A stretch of 64,000 bases of DNA from JASHPR01 sp963833885 (GTDB lineage: Bacteria > Actinomycetota > Actinomycetes > Streptosporangiales > Streptosporangiaceae). The translations under genes were made by a program, and so were the position numbers. The notes beneath the pieces are model-generated. The model was not told the DNA's origin. It made no database searches and saw only the letters and a list, made by a program, of their open reading frames with translations. The DNA lies in the NCBI GenBank assembly GCA_963833885.1, contig CAWHZU010000031.1, positions 372,001 to 436,000 on the forward strand, written 5' to 3'. Of the stretch, positions 1 to 8,681 are shown one piece after another; position 1 is the stretch's first letter; every line of letters begins with the position of its first letter.

Positions 1-437
1 ATGGAGCGTTCACGTCCGGCCAGGCCGACCGCGTCGAGGAGCTGGCGGGCCCGGGCTCGTTTGTCCCAGGGCGTGCGGTACGGCAGCACGGGGGCGATGA
101 CGTTGTCGAGGGCGGTGAGCGCGGGCAGCAGGTTGTAACGCTGGAAGACGAAGCCGATCGTGCGCCGGTAGTCGGCCTGGGCCGCGCCGTGCAGCGCGGT
201 GACGTTGGTGGTGTCGTTGATGATGGCGCCGGAGTCGGGCCGCTCGATCGCGCCGATCATGTGCAGCAGGGTTGATTTGCCGGAGCCGGAGGCGCCGGTT
301 AGCGCGACGAACGCGCCCGCCTCGATGGACAGGGTGACGTTGTCGGCGGCGGTGACCTGGCCGCCCTGGCCGGTGCCGTAGCGCTTGGTGACGCCGCGCA
401 GCTCCAGTACGCCGCTGCCGGGGGCACGTGCAGGCAT
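1..437 (-). CDS. ABC transporter ATP-binding protein, LolD/MacB type (3' part outside window)
   Basis: Energises the FtsX-type permease encoded just upstream. The first ~145 residues are visible, starting at the ATG at 437: a short N-terminus, the core LELRGVTKRYGTG, Walker A GASGSGKST near residues 47-55, and the Q-loop region IGFVFQRYNLLPALTALDN typical of LolD/MacB/FtsE-like exporter ATPases. The signature motif and Walker B lie beyond the window edge. A GAGGAG Shine-Dalgarno overlaps the end of the permease gene, whose TGA ends 6 nt upstream of this ATG, so the two are one operon. The substrate is unknown. Confidence 0.9.
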   Translation of the reverse strand, partial: MPARAPGSGVLELRGVTKRYGTGQGGQVTAADNVTLSIEAGAFVALTGASGSGKSTLLHMIGAIERPDSGAIINDTTNVTALHGAAQADYRRTIGFVFQRYNLLPALTALDNVIAPVLPYRTPWDKRARARQLLDAVGLAGRERS

Positions 438-442
438 CTCGG

Positions 443-3201
443 TCACTCCTCTGCTAGCAGATGGGCGGTGGGCAGGCGGCGCAGCAGCGCGGCGGGCAGC
501 AGCGCCGCCCCGGCGGTAATGAGGACCCCGGCGGCGACCGCCGCGGCCGCAATGAGCAGCAGCCGGGCGGGCAGCTGCCCGGCGAACCAGGCCGCCGCGG
601 CCAGCCCGAGCCCCGCGCCGGCCAGTGACCCGGTGACGCCGATGATGGCGCCCTCGGTGATCACCAGGCGGGCCAGGGCGCTATCGCGCCAGCCGAAGCT
701 GCGGATGGTGGCCAGCTCGCCCGCGCGCTCCCGGATGTTCAGGAACACCACGTCGGCGACGGCCAGCACACCCAGGATGATCGTGGCCCCCGCGGCGACG
801 TAGTCCACGCTGCGAACCTGGACCGCGACCGCGTCGCCGAGTAGAGATCCGACGATGATGCCGCGGAAGGCGAACGTGACCGCGGTCAGCATCGTCACCG
901 CGGCGATGCCCACGGCGAGGCTGACCACCCCGATCGCGGTACGGCCGGGGGTGCGGGTCACGTTGAGTGCCGCCAGCCCGGTGATGCTGGCGGGCTGGTG
1001 CGCGCGCCGGACCGCGAGCACCGGCGGGCGGACCGAGCTGATCGGGTCGGCCCGCGCCGCGAGCCAGGCCTGCCCAGGCCGGCGGCCACGGCCACTGCGA
1101 TCGCGACCGGTACGGCCAGCAGGGTCCGCTGTGGTGAGGCGTTCAGGCCGAGGACGGCCGAGATCGGTATCGCGATCGCCGCGGCCAGCAGGCCGGCGAC
1201 CAGCCCGATCCCGGCCAGCTCACCGAGCACGGTCGCGAACAGCCGCGAGCGCCGCCAGCCCAGCGAGGCGAGCACGCCCAGCTCACGCCGCCGGCCCCGG
1301 ACCGCAGCGGTCGCGGCGTTGCCGACGAACAGCACACACACCACCAGGATCAAGATGTACAGCGCCACGCTGGTCTTATCGACCGCCTTGAGGATCAGCA
1401 CCGCGACGCCTTCCCTTACCCAGTTCTGCGTAAGGGTGAGCGACGGCTGGCCGAACTTGCCCGCGGGCAGGTCGATGGTCACCGGCGACGGCGAGGACCC
1501 GGCCACCACGTCCACGTCCAGGCCCGTACGCTGCTCGATCTGCTGGGCGACCGCGTTGATCCGCTCGCGTGACAGCGCGCCCGGCCCGATCACGCCCGCG
1601 ACCCTGACCCGGATCACGCTGATCGGATCGCGGGCCGGCACACCGGTGAATTGCTGACCGTGCTCCAGTTCCGGCAGCGCCGACAGCGTGGTGATCAGGT
1701 TCACCGACTGGCTGGCCAGCCCGCCGATGTTCTGGTTGGGCAGCAGGTCACCTCCGTGCAGCGCCCGCCGGCTTGCCGTGCGCGCTGGGGCGGCTGCCAC
1801 CGGCTGGTAGTCACCGAGCGGAACCTCCGACAGCGCGCTGAATACTTTCATCTTGGCCGGATCGAAGACGCCAGTGATCTTGATCAGGGAGAGCGTGCTC
1901 GGCTCCAGATCGGCTATGTGCGTGGGTGCCTTCTGGTGGTTGGTCACGGTCCGGTACTGACTTTCCGCGTTGTCCATGGAGACCGGATACGGGTAGCCGG
2001 TGAACCAGCTCGACGTGGGGTTGGTCACCTGCCGCGCCACCAGCGCCCCGCCCGCGGTGCGCCGGTAGTGCACCGGGCCGACGGACCAGTAACCAGCGAT
2101 CGGAGTGCCGATGGCAGTGTCAGCCGGACCGGGAGGCCTCGTTATCACCTGGACCGTCGGCGGATGCTTGAGGTCGGCGCTGTAGACCTGCTGGGCCGTC
2201 GTGCGCACGGTCGCGACCGTGTGGCCGGGGGCCGCCGCCTGCGCATTCGCCCAGGCAGAGTCCATGTCCGGCATCGCCGACGGCGCCGTGAGCTGCTGCA
2301 ACGTGGTCTGCGCGTACTCATCCATGCCGCTGTTCGAGGAGGCCAGCACCGGTGTCCCCATATGGGTGACGCCCTCGTCCACCTTCTGGTAGAGCCCCTC
2401 GTTCTCCTTCAGGTAACTACCGGAGATAAGCGCCTTGTTCAGCCCGTCCAGCTTTGCTTCGGCGTCCGGGTCGATGGCCGCGATCAGCACCGGGATGTTC
2501 CAGGTGACGTAGTAACCGGCCTCGGTGTGCGCGCTCCCTGCCACGTCGTACTGGTTCACCCGGGACCAGCAGCTCGCCGTGGACTGCGCGAGCGTGCCGA
2601 ACGGGCTCGTTCCGGGCGCCAGCAGGCTCCCGTCCCCCACCACACATCCCGTGCCGGTGCCGTCGGTCGCGGGTATGCCCAAGCCGTTGCCGCTGCCGCT
2701 CTTGAGTGGCAGCGGCGTCACGTACAGGTATGACGGCGGCTGCGCCACGCGGCTCGCGCCGTCGTCGCTAACCCAGGTGGTCGAGATCCGGTATAGCTGG
2801 CGGCCCGAGCCCTTCAGCGCCGACGTCGGCACCGGAACGAAAACGCTTGCCTGGAGCTGCTCGTAGGCGGCCATCGCGATCGGCGCGGCGACCTGCACGC
2901 CGGGGATGCGCTCGATCCGGTGCCACTGGGCCATCGTGATCCCGCCGTAGATGCCCGACAGGAAGTCCGGCGCCACCGTGCTGGTCCTGCTCTCCACCGC
3001 GCTGCGGGCGCCCTTCGGCCGGACCAGGATGTCGTAGGCGGGCGAGAAGTTCGCCGACACCTTGCCGACCGTGCGCGCCTGCGCGGTATGCGACGCCGCC
3101 GTCAGCACGGTGAACGCGGTCGCCGCGACCAGCACCCCGGCGACCAGCGCGAGCGTCCGGGCAAGGCGGAACCGCACCTGCGACCAGGCCAGCCTGCCCA
3201 T
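443..3201 (-). pseudogene. FtsX-like ABC transporter permease, apparent single-base frameshift
   Basis: Large MacB/FtsX-type permease: an N-terminal membrane helix (LARTLALVAGVLVAATAF), an extracytoplasmic domain of ~500 residues, a first FtsX module (LYILILVVCVLFVG then RRRELGVLASLGW), and a second FtsX module in another frame that ends at 443 (GVLAVADVVFLNIRERAGEL, then IRSFGW). The upstream frame runs to 958, while the C-terminal frame is already in register as WLAARADPISSVRPP just after a CCC/GGCC run near 1066-1076. Adding one base there joins the two parts into one protein, so this is a recent frameshift or a base-call deletion. ATG 3201 (MGRLAWSQ) is preferred to the in-frame ATG at 3282, which lies inside the putative PadR operator. 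The regulator gene 3337-3921 is divergent. Confidence 0.82.
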
Positions 3202-3276
3202 CACCACACCCTTCCGCGTGCCCGCGACGTTTCCCCCAGGCTGGCGCAGGCCGGGGGCTGAGACTATGCTCGCGCC

Positions 3277-3331
3277 ATACATAGTGACAATGCAAGGATG
3301 AAAACCAGATCGTTACCTAGTGACAAGGTAA
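3277..3331. promoter_or_regulatory. Two-copy near-palindromic operator, probably for PadR
   Basis: Position 3313-3331 reads TTACCTAGTGACAAGGTAA, a 19-bp near-perfect inverted repeat that ends 5 nt before the padR ATG. A related copy, ATACATAGTGACAATGCAA, lies at 3277-3295 and shares the core TAGTGACAA; the two start 36 bp apart. Both lie between the divergent permease and padR genes. This is the classic arrangement for autoregulation plus control of the exporter. PadR binding is inferred from position and symmetry only. Confidence 0.65.
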
Positions 3332-3336
3332 GGCCA

Positions 3337-3921
3337 ATGCCCCTGCACCACGCGGTCCTGGCCCTGCTCAGCGACAAGCCAGCTCATGGCTACGAGCTGA
3401 AGAACAGCTTCGAGCAAGCCGTCGGTGACCAGTGGGGCGGGCTGAACATCGGCCACCTGTACCAGATCCTCGACCGCCTCTCCCGCGACGGCCTGATCGA
3501 GTCCGAGCGCCAGCCCCAGCAGGTCAAACCCGACCGCGTCATCCATCGCCTCACCCCGGCCGGCCGCGCCGAACTCGACCGCTGGCTCGCCGAGCCCGCC
3601 ATCCCCGCCCGCGGCTACCGCGACGACTTCTTCCTCAAGATCATGGCCGCCGTCCGCTCCGCCGACCCGGCCACCCTGCCCGCCGTGCTCAGCCAGCAGC
3701 GCGCCCACCTGCTGCGGCAACTGCACGCCCTGGCCGCCGCCCGCGCCACCACCAGCACCACAGCCGTCGAGTCGCTGCTCATCACCGCGGCCGAACTGCA
3801 CATCCGCGCCGACCTCGGCGTCGTCGACGCCGCCGAGCGGACCCTTACCGCCGACCCAGCCGTCCCCGCCAGCGAGCAGTCATCGCCGGGCGTCACACCA
3901 CCACAGAGCGCAGCGAGCTAG
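3337..3921 (+). CDS. PadR family transcriptional regulator
   Basis: A 194-residue protein with the PadR winged-helix N-terminus (MPLHHAVLALLSDKPAHGYEL; LNIGHLYQILDRLSRDGLIE; wing ending RVIHRLTPAGRAELDRWL) followed by the helical dimerisation domain (residues ~95-170). ATG 3337 is chosen because it gives the canonical PadR start; the in-frame ATG at 3298 would begin inside the operator region. It is divergent from an ABC exporter and probably represses it and itself, being released by a small ligand. From residue ~32 onward the coding sequence is repeated in tandem at 5072-5563. Confidence 0.9.
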   Translation: MPLHHAVLALLSDKPAHGYELKNSFEQAVGDQWGGLNIGHLYQILDRLSRDGLIESERQPQQVKPDRVIHRLTPAGRAELDRWLAEPAIPARGYRDDFFLKIMAAVRSADPATLPAVLSQQRAHLLRQLHALAAARATTSTTAVESLLITAAELHIRADLGVVDAAERTLTADPAVPASEQSSPGVTPPQSAAS

Positions 3922-4027
3922 CGCCGCGCCGGTCGGAGATCAGCAGCCCATGCCCGCACGTGGTCCGGGGACGGGGCCGACGGTGACAAAGGCCCCGGAA
4001 CCCGGCCAGCCCGGGTAACGTGCTGGC

Positions 4028-4672
4028 GTGACCATGGGGTTAGACATTTTGCTGCTGTCGGTCGACCCGAACCTGCGGATCGTCCGGGAACGGCGGCACA
4101 CCGGGTATGCGATGCGAGCCGCGGACCTCATCGAGCTCGCCGTGGCGCGCCGCGTGGAGACGCAGGGCAGATGGTCGAATTGGATCCACGTTCTCGACGC
4201 CCGGCCGACGGGTGAGCCGCTGCTCGACGCATCGCTCGCCTCCCTGGCCACCTCGGACAAGCAAGTCGCCGCGACGGACTGGATGTGCAGGCAGCCCGGC
4301 CGGGGCGCGGTGACCGACGGTCTGGCGCTGCTGGAAGCGCATGGCGTGGTCCGTCTGTACACGCGCCGGCTGAACAGGCGGCTGACACTGATCGAGCCAG
4401 CGCTGCTCGATCCGGCCCGGCAGGCTCAGATCCGGGCCCGGCTGGATCGCTTCACCGCCGCCGGAGGCGCCGCAGACGTCCTGGACTGGGCACTCGCGGG
4501 CCTGGTCCACGAATGCGATCTGTGGATCCCGGGCCATTACGACCGGGCCGCCCAGCGCATGTACAAGGAGGCCGCGCGAGGGAATCGGGGCACGGACCCG
4601 GCTGATCCCGTTGAGGCGACGATCCGGTTGCTGATGCGCGCGGCGCATAACGCCAGGAACGTGGACCTGTGA
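4028..4672 (+). CDS. GPP34 (GOLPH3/VPS74-like) family protein, copy 1
   Basis: A 214-residue helical protein with the bacterial GPP34 pattern: N-terminal LDILLLSVDPNLRIV, then GYAMRAADLIELAVARRV, a helical core, and a C-terminal EATIRLLMRAAHNARN. Eukaryotic GOLPH3/Vps74 binds phosphatidylinositol-4-phosphate; the role of actinobacterial members is not established. The start may be GTG 4028 or ATG 4034. A second copy at 5672-6316 differs at only a few bases (for example Lys to Arg in SDKQVAA/SDKRVAA). It sits between padR and a convergent VOC gene. Confidence 0.8.
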   Translation: MTMGLDILLLSVDPNLRIVRERRHTGYAMRAADLIELAVARRVETQGRWSNWIHVLDARPTGEPLLDASLASLATSDKQVAATDWMCRQPGRGAVTDGLALLEAHGVVRLYTRRLNRRLTLIEPALLDPARQAQIRARLDRFTAAGGAADVLDWALAGLVHECDLWIPGHYDRAAQRMYKEAARGNRGTDPADPVEATIRLLMRAAHNARNVDL

Positions 4673-4685
4673 TCGGTGGGATCCC

Positions 4686-5057
4686 TTATCTAGCAGGCGG
4701 CCAGGGCACGACTGGCTTGCCGATCTCCCATTCGTGCCCGAACGGGTCGACGATCCGGCCGAGACGCCAGCCGTGCTCGTCGCGGACGGGAGACTTCTCG
4801 GTGGCTCCGGCGTCGACCGCCCGGCGCACAACGGCGTCGGGGTCATCGGTTACCAGCAGGGTCCGGCTCGTCGCCCCGCCGATCGCGGGCGGGCTGAGCC
4901 GGCCCATGTCCGGCGCCGCGGCTGTCACCCAGAACGCCGCCTCACCGATGGCGAGCTGGGCGACGATGTCGTCCCCGTCTCCTACCCGGTGCAGGACCCG
5001 GGCGCCGAACGCCTCCGCATAGAACGCGACGGCCTGGCCGGCCTGCTCCACCCACAA
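4686..5057 (-). CDS. VOC (glyoxalase/bleomycin-resistance fold) protein, 5'-truncated copy 1
   Basis: 123 residues of a single VOC domain, the same as the copy at 6330-6722 (GQAVAFYAEAFGARVLHRV; ITVDPFGHEW-like end read as IVDPFGHEWEIG). The duplication junction at 5069 removes the original ATG and first ~8 residues, leaving only TTG 5057 as a possible start with no clear ribosome-binding site. The beta-strand-rich core is otherwise intact, so the product could still fold if translated, but it has lost its own promoter and start. The substrate is unknown. Confidence 0.65.
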   Translation of the reverse strand: MWVEQAGQAVAFYAEAFGARVLHRVGDGDDIVAQLAIGEAAFWVTAAAPDMGRLSPPAIGGATSRTLLVTDDPDAVVRRAVDAGATEKSPVRDEHGWRLGRIVDPFGHEWEIGKPVVPWPPAR

Positions 5058-5071
5058 CTCTGGCTGGAGAA

Positions 5072-5563
5072 CAGTGGGGCGGGCTGAACATCGGCCACCT
5101 CTACCAGATCCTCGACCGGCTCTCCCGCGACGGCCTGATCGACTCCGAGCGCCGGCCCCAGCAGGTCAAACCCGACCGCGTCATCCATCGCCTCACCCCG
5201 GCCGGCCGCGCCGAACTCGACCGCTGGCTCGCCGAGCCCGCCATCCCCGCCCGCGGCTACCGCGACGACTTCTTCCTCAAGATCATGGCCGCCGTCCGCT
5301 CCGCCGACCCGGCCACCCTGCCCGCCGTGCTCAGCCAGCAGCGCGCCCACCTGCTGCGCCAACTGCACGCCCTGGCCGCCGCCCGCGCCACCACCAGCAC
5401 CACAGCCGTCGAGTCGCTGCTCATCACCGCGGCCGAACTGCACATCCGCGCCGATCTCGGCGTCGTCGACGCCGCCGAGAAGACCCTCACCGCCGACCCT
5501 GCCGTCCCCGCCAGCGAGCAGTCATCACAGGGAGTCACAGCACCACAGAGCGCAGCGAGCTAG
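5072..5563 (+). pseudogene. padR remnant lacking the N-terminal half of the DNA-binding domain
   Basis: The frame reads QWGGLNIGHLYQILDRLSRDGL through to PQSAAS and is colinear with residues ~32-194 of the PadR at 3337, but without the first helix pair or a start codon. Upstream in frame is antisense VOC sequence. The first in-frame ATG is at 5285, which would encode only the dimerisation part. Substitutions include Glu to Asp, Gln to Arg and Arg to Lys. It is a by-product of the tandem duplication; a truncated dimerisation-only protein is conceivable but unsupported. Confidence 0.85.
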
Positions 5564-5671
5564 CGCCGCGCCGGTCGGAGATCAGCAGCCCATGCCCGCA
5601 CGTGGTCCGGGGACGGGGCCCGACGGTGACAAAGGCCCCGGAACCCGGCCAGTCCCGGGTACCGTGCTGGC

Positions 5672-6316
5672 GTGACCATGGGGTTAGACATTTTGCTGCT
5701 GTCGGTCGACCCGAACCTGCGGATTGTCCGGGAACGGCGGCACACCGGGTATGCGATGCGAGCCGCGGACCTCATCGAGCTCGCCGTGGCGCGCCGCGTG
5801 GAGACGCAGGGCAGATGGTCGAATTGGATCCACGTTCTCGACGCCCGGCCGACGGGTGAGCCGCTGCTCGACGCATCGCTCGCCTCCCTGGCCACCTCGG
5901 ACAAGCGAGTCGCCGCGACGGACTGGATGTGCAGGCAGCCCGGCCGGGGCGCGGTGACCGACGGTCTGGCGCTGCTGGAAGCGCATGGCGTGGTCCGTCT
6001 GTACACGCGCCGCCTGAACAGGCGGCTGACACTGATCGAGCCAGCGCTGCTCGATCCGGCCCGGCAGGCTCAGATCCGGGCCCGGCTGGATCGCTTCACC
6101 GCCGCCGGAGGCGCCGCAGACGTCCTGGACTGGGCACTCGCGGGCCTGGTCCACGAATGCGATCTGTGGATCCCGGGCCATTACGACCGGGCCGCCCAGC
6201 GCATGTACAAGGAGGCCGCGCGAGGGAATCGGGGCACGGACCCGGCTGATCCCGTTGAGGCGACGATCCGGTTGCTGATGCGCGCGGCGCATAACGCCAG
6301 GAACGTGGACCTGTGA
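5672..6316 (+). CDS. GPP34 (GOLPH3/VPS74-like) family protein, copy 2
   Basis: A 214-residue paralogue of the protein at 4028-4672, created by the tandem duplication and almost identical (SDKRVAA instead of SDKQVAA; most other changes are silent). The upstream sequence, including the GTG/ATG start pair, is conserved, so both copies can be expressed. The close identity indicates a recent event or gene conversion. The function of bacterial GPP34 proteins is not established. Confidence 0.8.
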   Translation: MTMGLDILLLSVDPNLRIVRERRHTGYAMRAADLIELAVARRVETQGRWSNWIHVLDARPTGEPLLDASLASLATSDKRVAATDWMCRQPGRGAVTDGLALLEAHGVVRLYTRRLNRRLTLIEPALLDPARQAQIRARLDRFTAAGGAADVLDWALAGLVHECDLWIPGHYDRAAQRMYKEAARGNRGTDPADPVEATIRLLMRAAHNARNVDL

Positions 6317-6329
6317 TCGGTGGGATCCC

Positions 6330-6722
6330 TTATCTAGCAGGCGGCCAGGGCACGACTGGCTTGCCGATCTCCCATTCGTGCCCGAACGGGTCGACGATCC
6401 GGCCGAGACGCCAGCCGTGCTCGTCGCGGACGGGAGATTTCTCGGTGGCTCCGGCGTCGACCGCCCGGCGCACAACGGCGTCGGGGTCATCGGTTACCAG
6501 CAGGGTCCGGCTCGTCGCCCCGCCGATCGCGGGCGGGCTGAGCCGGCCCATGTCCGGCGCCGCGGCTGTCACCCAGAACGCCGCCTCACCGATGGCGAGC
6601 TGGGCGACGATGTCGTCCCCGTCTCCTACCCGGTGCAGGACCCGGGCGCCGAACGCCTCCGCATAGAACGCGACGGCCTGGCCGGCCCGCTCCACCCACA
6701 ACTCCGGCTGGATACTCGTCAT
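6330..6722 (-). CDS. VOC (glyoxalase/bleomycin-resistance fold) protein, intact copy 2
   Basis: A 130-residue single-domain VOC protein beginning MTSIQPELWVERAGQAV, with paired beta-alpha-beta-beta-beta modules (FYAEAFGARVLHRVGDGDDI; SRTLLVTDDPDAVVRRAVDAGA; RLGRIVDPFGHEWEIG). Such proteins act as metal-dependent isomerases or dioxygenases, or as antibiotic-binding proteins; nothing here fixes the substrate. It is convergent with the GPP34 gene. It is the parent of the truncated copy at 4686-5057. Confidence 0.82.
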   Translation of the reverse strand: MTSIQPELWVERAGQAVAFYAEAFGARVLHRVGDGDDIVAQLAIGEAAFWVTAAAPDMGRLSPPAIGGATSRTLLVTDDPDAVVRRAVDAGATEKSPVRDEHGWRLGRIVDPFGHEWEIGKPVVPWPPAR

Positions 6723-6765
6723 CCGCTTACTGTCCCAGTTGGCGGCTGACGTCGCAGCGCCGGCG

Positions 6766-7842
6766 TCAGGAGCCGTCGGCGGGCAGGCCGAATGCCGACG
6801 GATGCAGCCACCGGGCGATGGCCATGACGGCCTCGGCGTTGCGGGGGCTGGGGGTGACTTCGTCGTAGCTGAGCGGCAGGAAGCAGCGGTTCTTCACCGC
6901 AGGGAGGTTCTTGCTGGCGCTGAAGGTCTCCAGGAACTTCTCCTTCTGGGCGACCGTCGGGGTGCTGTAGTCGTTGATGATGATGCACTGCGGTTTGGCG
7001 GCGACGACCTGCTCCCAGGACACCGTCGTCCAGCTCTGCTTGAGCGAGGCGAAGACGTTGGTCCCGCCGCCCAGGCTGAGCAATGCGGTGGGCATGGCCA
7101 CGCCGGGGCCGGTGACGGGCGCGGAGTCGCCACTGTCGTAGTCAAAGACGGTCACCGGCTTGAGCCCGCCAATCTTGGCTCGGGCCGCCGCCACCTCCGC
7201 CTGCATCCCGGCGATGACCTTCTGCGCCCTGGCCCGCACGTTGAAGATCTCACCGAGGTTGCGCAGGTCCTGGTAGGTCTCGCTGATGCTGACCGAGCCC
7301 GTTGCGGACTGGACGTGGGCGCACGACTCGGCCAGCACCAGCGTCTTGATCCCGAATCTGGACAGGTAGGTGGGCGTGAGGTTGGTGTCCGTCTGCAGTC
7401 CGTAGTTCCAGCCGGCGAACAAGAAGTCCGGCTTCAGCGCGACCAGCTGCTCCAGCGTGAAGTAGTTGTCCGGCGACACGTCGCGGACGGTCTGGAATCC
7501 CGCCTGGTACACAGCTGGTATAGCTGGCGCGTCGACCGGGCCGTCGCCCACCGCGGCGAAGGTGCCCACCATGTGCGGCCCCAGTCCGAGGGTGAGCATG
7601 TCCTCGGTGGTGTTGATGTCGTTGGATACCGCGCGCTTTGGCGCACTCTTGTAGGTCACGCTCACGCCGCAACTGCTGACCGTGACCGGATACGCGCTCG
7701 TATGGGCCGATGACGAGGCGGTCGGCGTGCTGCTCGAGCAGGCGGCGAGCGCGCCGCCGGCGGCCAGCAGGGCGAGGGCGGCCACGAAGCGGCCGAGGCG
7801 ACGGGGGCGACGCGCGGGTCTGAAAGAGCGGCGAAGGGGCAT
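6766..7842 (-). CDS. btuF: Cobalamin ABC transporter substrate-binding lipoprotein (BtuF/FecB fold)
   Basis: 358 residues. An Arg-rich n-region and hydrophobic h-region lead to a lipobox LAAC with Cys35 as the lipidated residue, then a Ser/Thr linker and a periplasmic-binding domain of the TroA/FecB/BtuF type (RAVSNDINTTEDMLTLGLG; PDFLFAGWNYGL; VVAAKPQCIIINDY). Its ATG overlaps the stop of the ATPase gene (ATGA, 7842). FecB-fold proteins bind either siderophores or corrinoids. The cobalamin riboswitch at the head of this operon makes B12 or another corrinoid the likely ligand. Confidence 0.88.
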   Translation of the reverse strand: MPLRRSFRPARRPRRLGRFVAALALLAAGGALAACSSSTPTASSSAHTSAYPVTVSSCGVSVTYKSAPKRAVSNDINTTEDMLTLGLGPHMVGTFAAVGDGPVDAPAIPAVYQAGFQTVRDVSPDNYFTLEQLVALKPDFLFAGWNYGLQTDTNLTPTYLSRFGIKTLVLAESCAHVQSATGSVSISETYQDLRNLGEIFNVRARAQKVIAGMQAEVAAARAKIGGLKPVTVFDYDSGDSAPVTGPGVAMPTALLSLGGGTNVFASLKQSWTTVSWEQVVAAKPQCIIINDYSTPTVAQKEKFLETFSASKNLPAVKNRCFLPLSYDEVTPSPRNAEAVMAIARWLHPSAFGLPADGS

Positions 7843-8681
7843 CAGGTTTCCTCTGGGCTGGCTGGGATGCTTGTGTCGCGGATGTCAGGGCTCGGCTGCT
7901 CGGTCGCGCCGACGGGTCTGGCGCGGCGCGGGATCAGGTGCGGCTCGCCGGTGTCGGGATGCGGGATGACGAGGACGTCGGCGCCGTAGGCGCGCCGGAT
8001 GTTCTCCTCGGTGAGGACCGCAGCCGGCGGCCCGCCCGCAGCCATCCGGCCTGCGGCCAGGATGTAGACCGGATCGCAGAACAGCGCGGCGAGGCTGAGG
8101 TCGTGCAGCGCGGCGAGCACGGTCGCCCCGAGCCCGGCGACGACCTCCAGGATCTCGATCTGGTGGCGGACATCGAGATGGTTGGTCGGCTCATCGAGGA
8201 TCAGGTGATCGGCCCCCTGAGCGAGCGCCCGGGCGACCAGGACCAACTGCTTCTCGCCGCCGGAGAGCGTGTTGAAGCTGCGCGAGGTGAGGTGGCCGCA
8301 GCCCACCCGTTCGATCGCCTGCTCGACGGCGGCATGGTCGGCCTCGGTGTCGGCGCCGAACGCCCGCTTGTACGGCGTCCGGCCGATCATCACCATCTCC
8401 CGCACGGTGAAGTCGAACTCGCTGGTGGTTTCCTGGGCCACGACCGCGATGCGCCGCGCGGCGTCCCTGGCCGAAAGGGCCAGCAGGTCCGTGCCATCTA
8501 GCAGCAGCCGGCCGGCGGCAGGCTTGTGCACCCGGTAGACGGTTTTGAGGATCGTGGACTTGCCGCTGCCGTTCGGCCCGAGCAGGCCGGTGAACTGCCC
8601 GTCGCCGGCGGTCAGGCTGACGTCGGTGATGATGCGCTGCCCGGCGATGTCGACCGACAGGTGATCAAGCCGGAGGCTCAC
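7842..8681 (-). CDS. btuD: Cobalamin ABC transporter ATP-binding protein
   Basis: 279 residues, FecE/BtuD family: Walker A GPNGSGKST near residues 35-43, signature LSGGEKQ, Walker B HLILDEP, then the D-loop and H-loop (ALHDLSLAALF). About 30 residues at the C-terminus are a variable extension. Both ends overlap the neighbours by four bases (ATGA with btuC at 8678-8681 and with btuF at 7842-7845), so the three genes are translationally coupled. It powers inner-membrane import of the riboswitch ligand, most likely cobalamin. Confidence 0.9.
   Translation of the reverse strand: MSLRLDHLSVDIAGQRIITDVSLTAGDGQFTGLLGPNGSGKSTILKTVYRVHKPAAGRLLLDGTDLLALSARDAARRIAVVAQETTSEFDFTVREMVMIGRTPYKRAFGADTEADHAAVEQAIERVGCGHLTSRSFNTLSGGEKQLVLVARALAQGADHLILDEPTNHLDVRHQIEILEVVAGLGATVLAALHDLSLAALFCDPVYILAAGRMAAGGPPAAVLTEENIRRAYGADVLVIPHPDTGEPHLIPRRARPVGATEQPSPDIRDTSIPASPEET

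Larger units (their letters stand above)
3430..5068. repeat. Tandem duplication, copy 1
   Basis: This segment, from within padR through the GPP34 gene to codon ~9 of the VOC gene, is repeated almost exactly at 5072-6712. The offset is 1642-1644 nt because of small indels such as one extra C in the 3' flank of padR. The first copy keeps the intact padR but loses the VOC N-terminus. Three bases (GAA, 5069-5071) lie at the junction. Confidence 0.95.
5072..6712. repeat. Tandem duplication, copy 2
   Basis: Near-identical repeat of 3430-5068. By eye, the differences cluster in the padR part (about fifteen substitutions in ~490 nt), whereas the GPP34 and VOC parts differ at only a handful of positions. 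Copy 2 keeps the intact VOC gene and has lost the padR N-terminus. Confidence 0.95.

Noticed and set aside
3298..3336. Earlier in-frame ATG for padR
   Set aside because: It would begin upstream of and translate through the 19-bp palindrome; the canonical PadR N-terminus begins at 3337.
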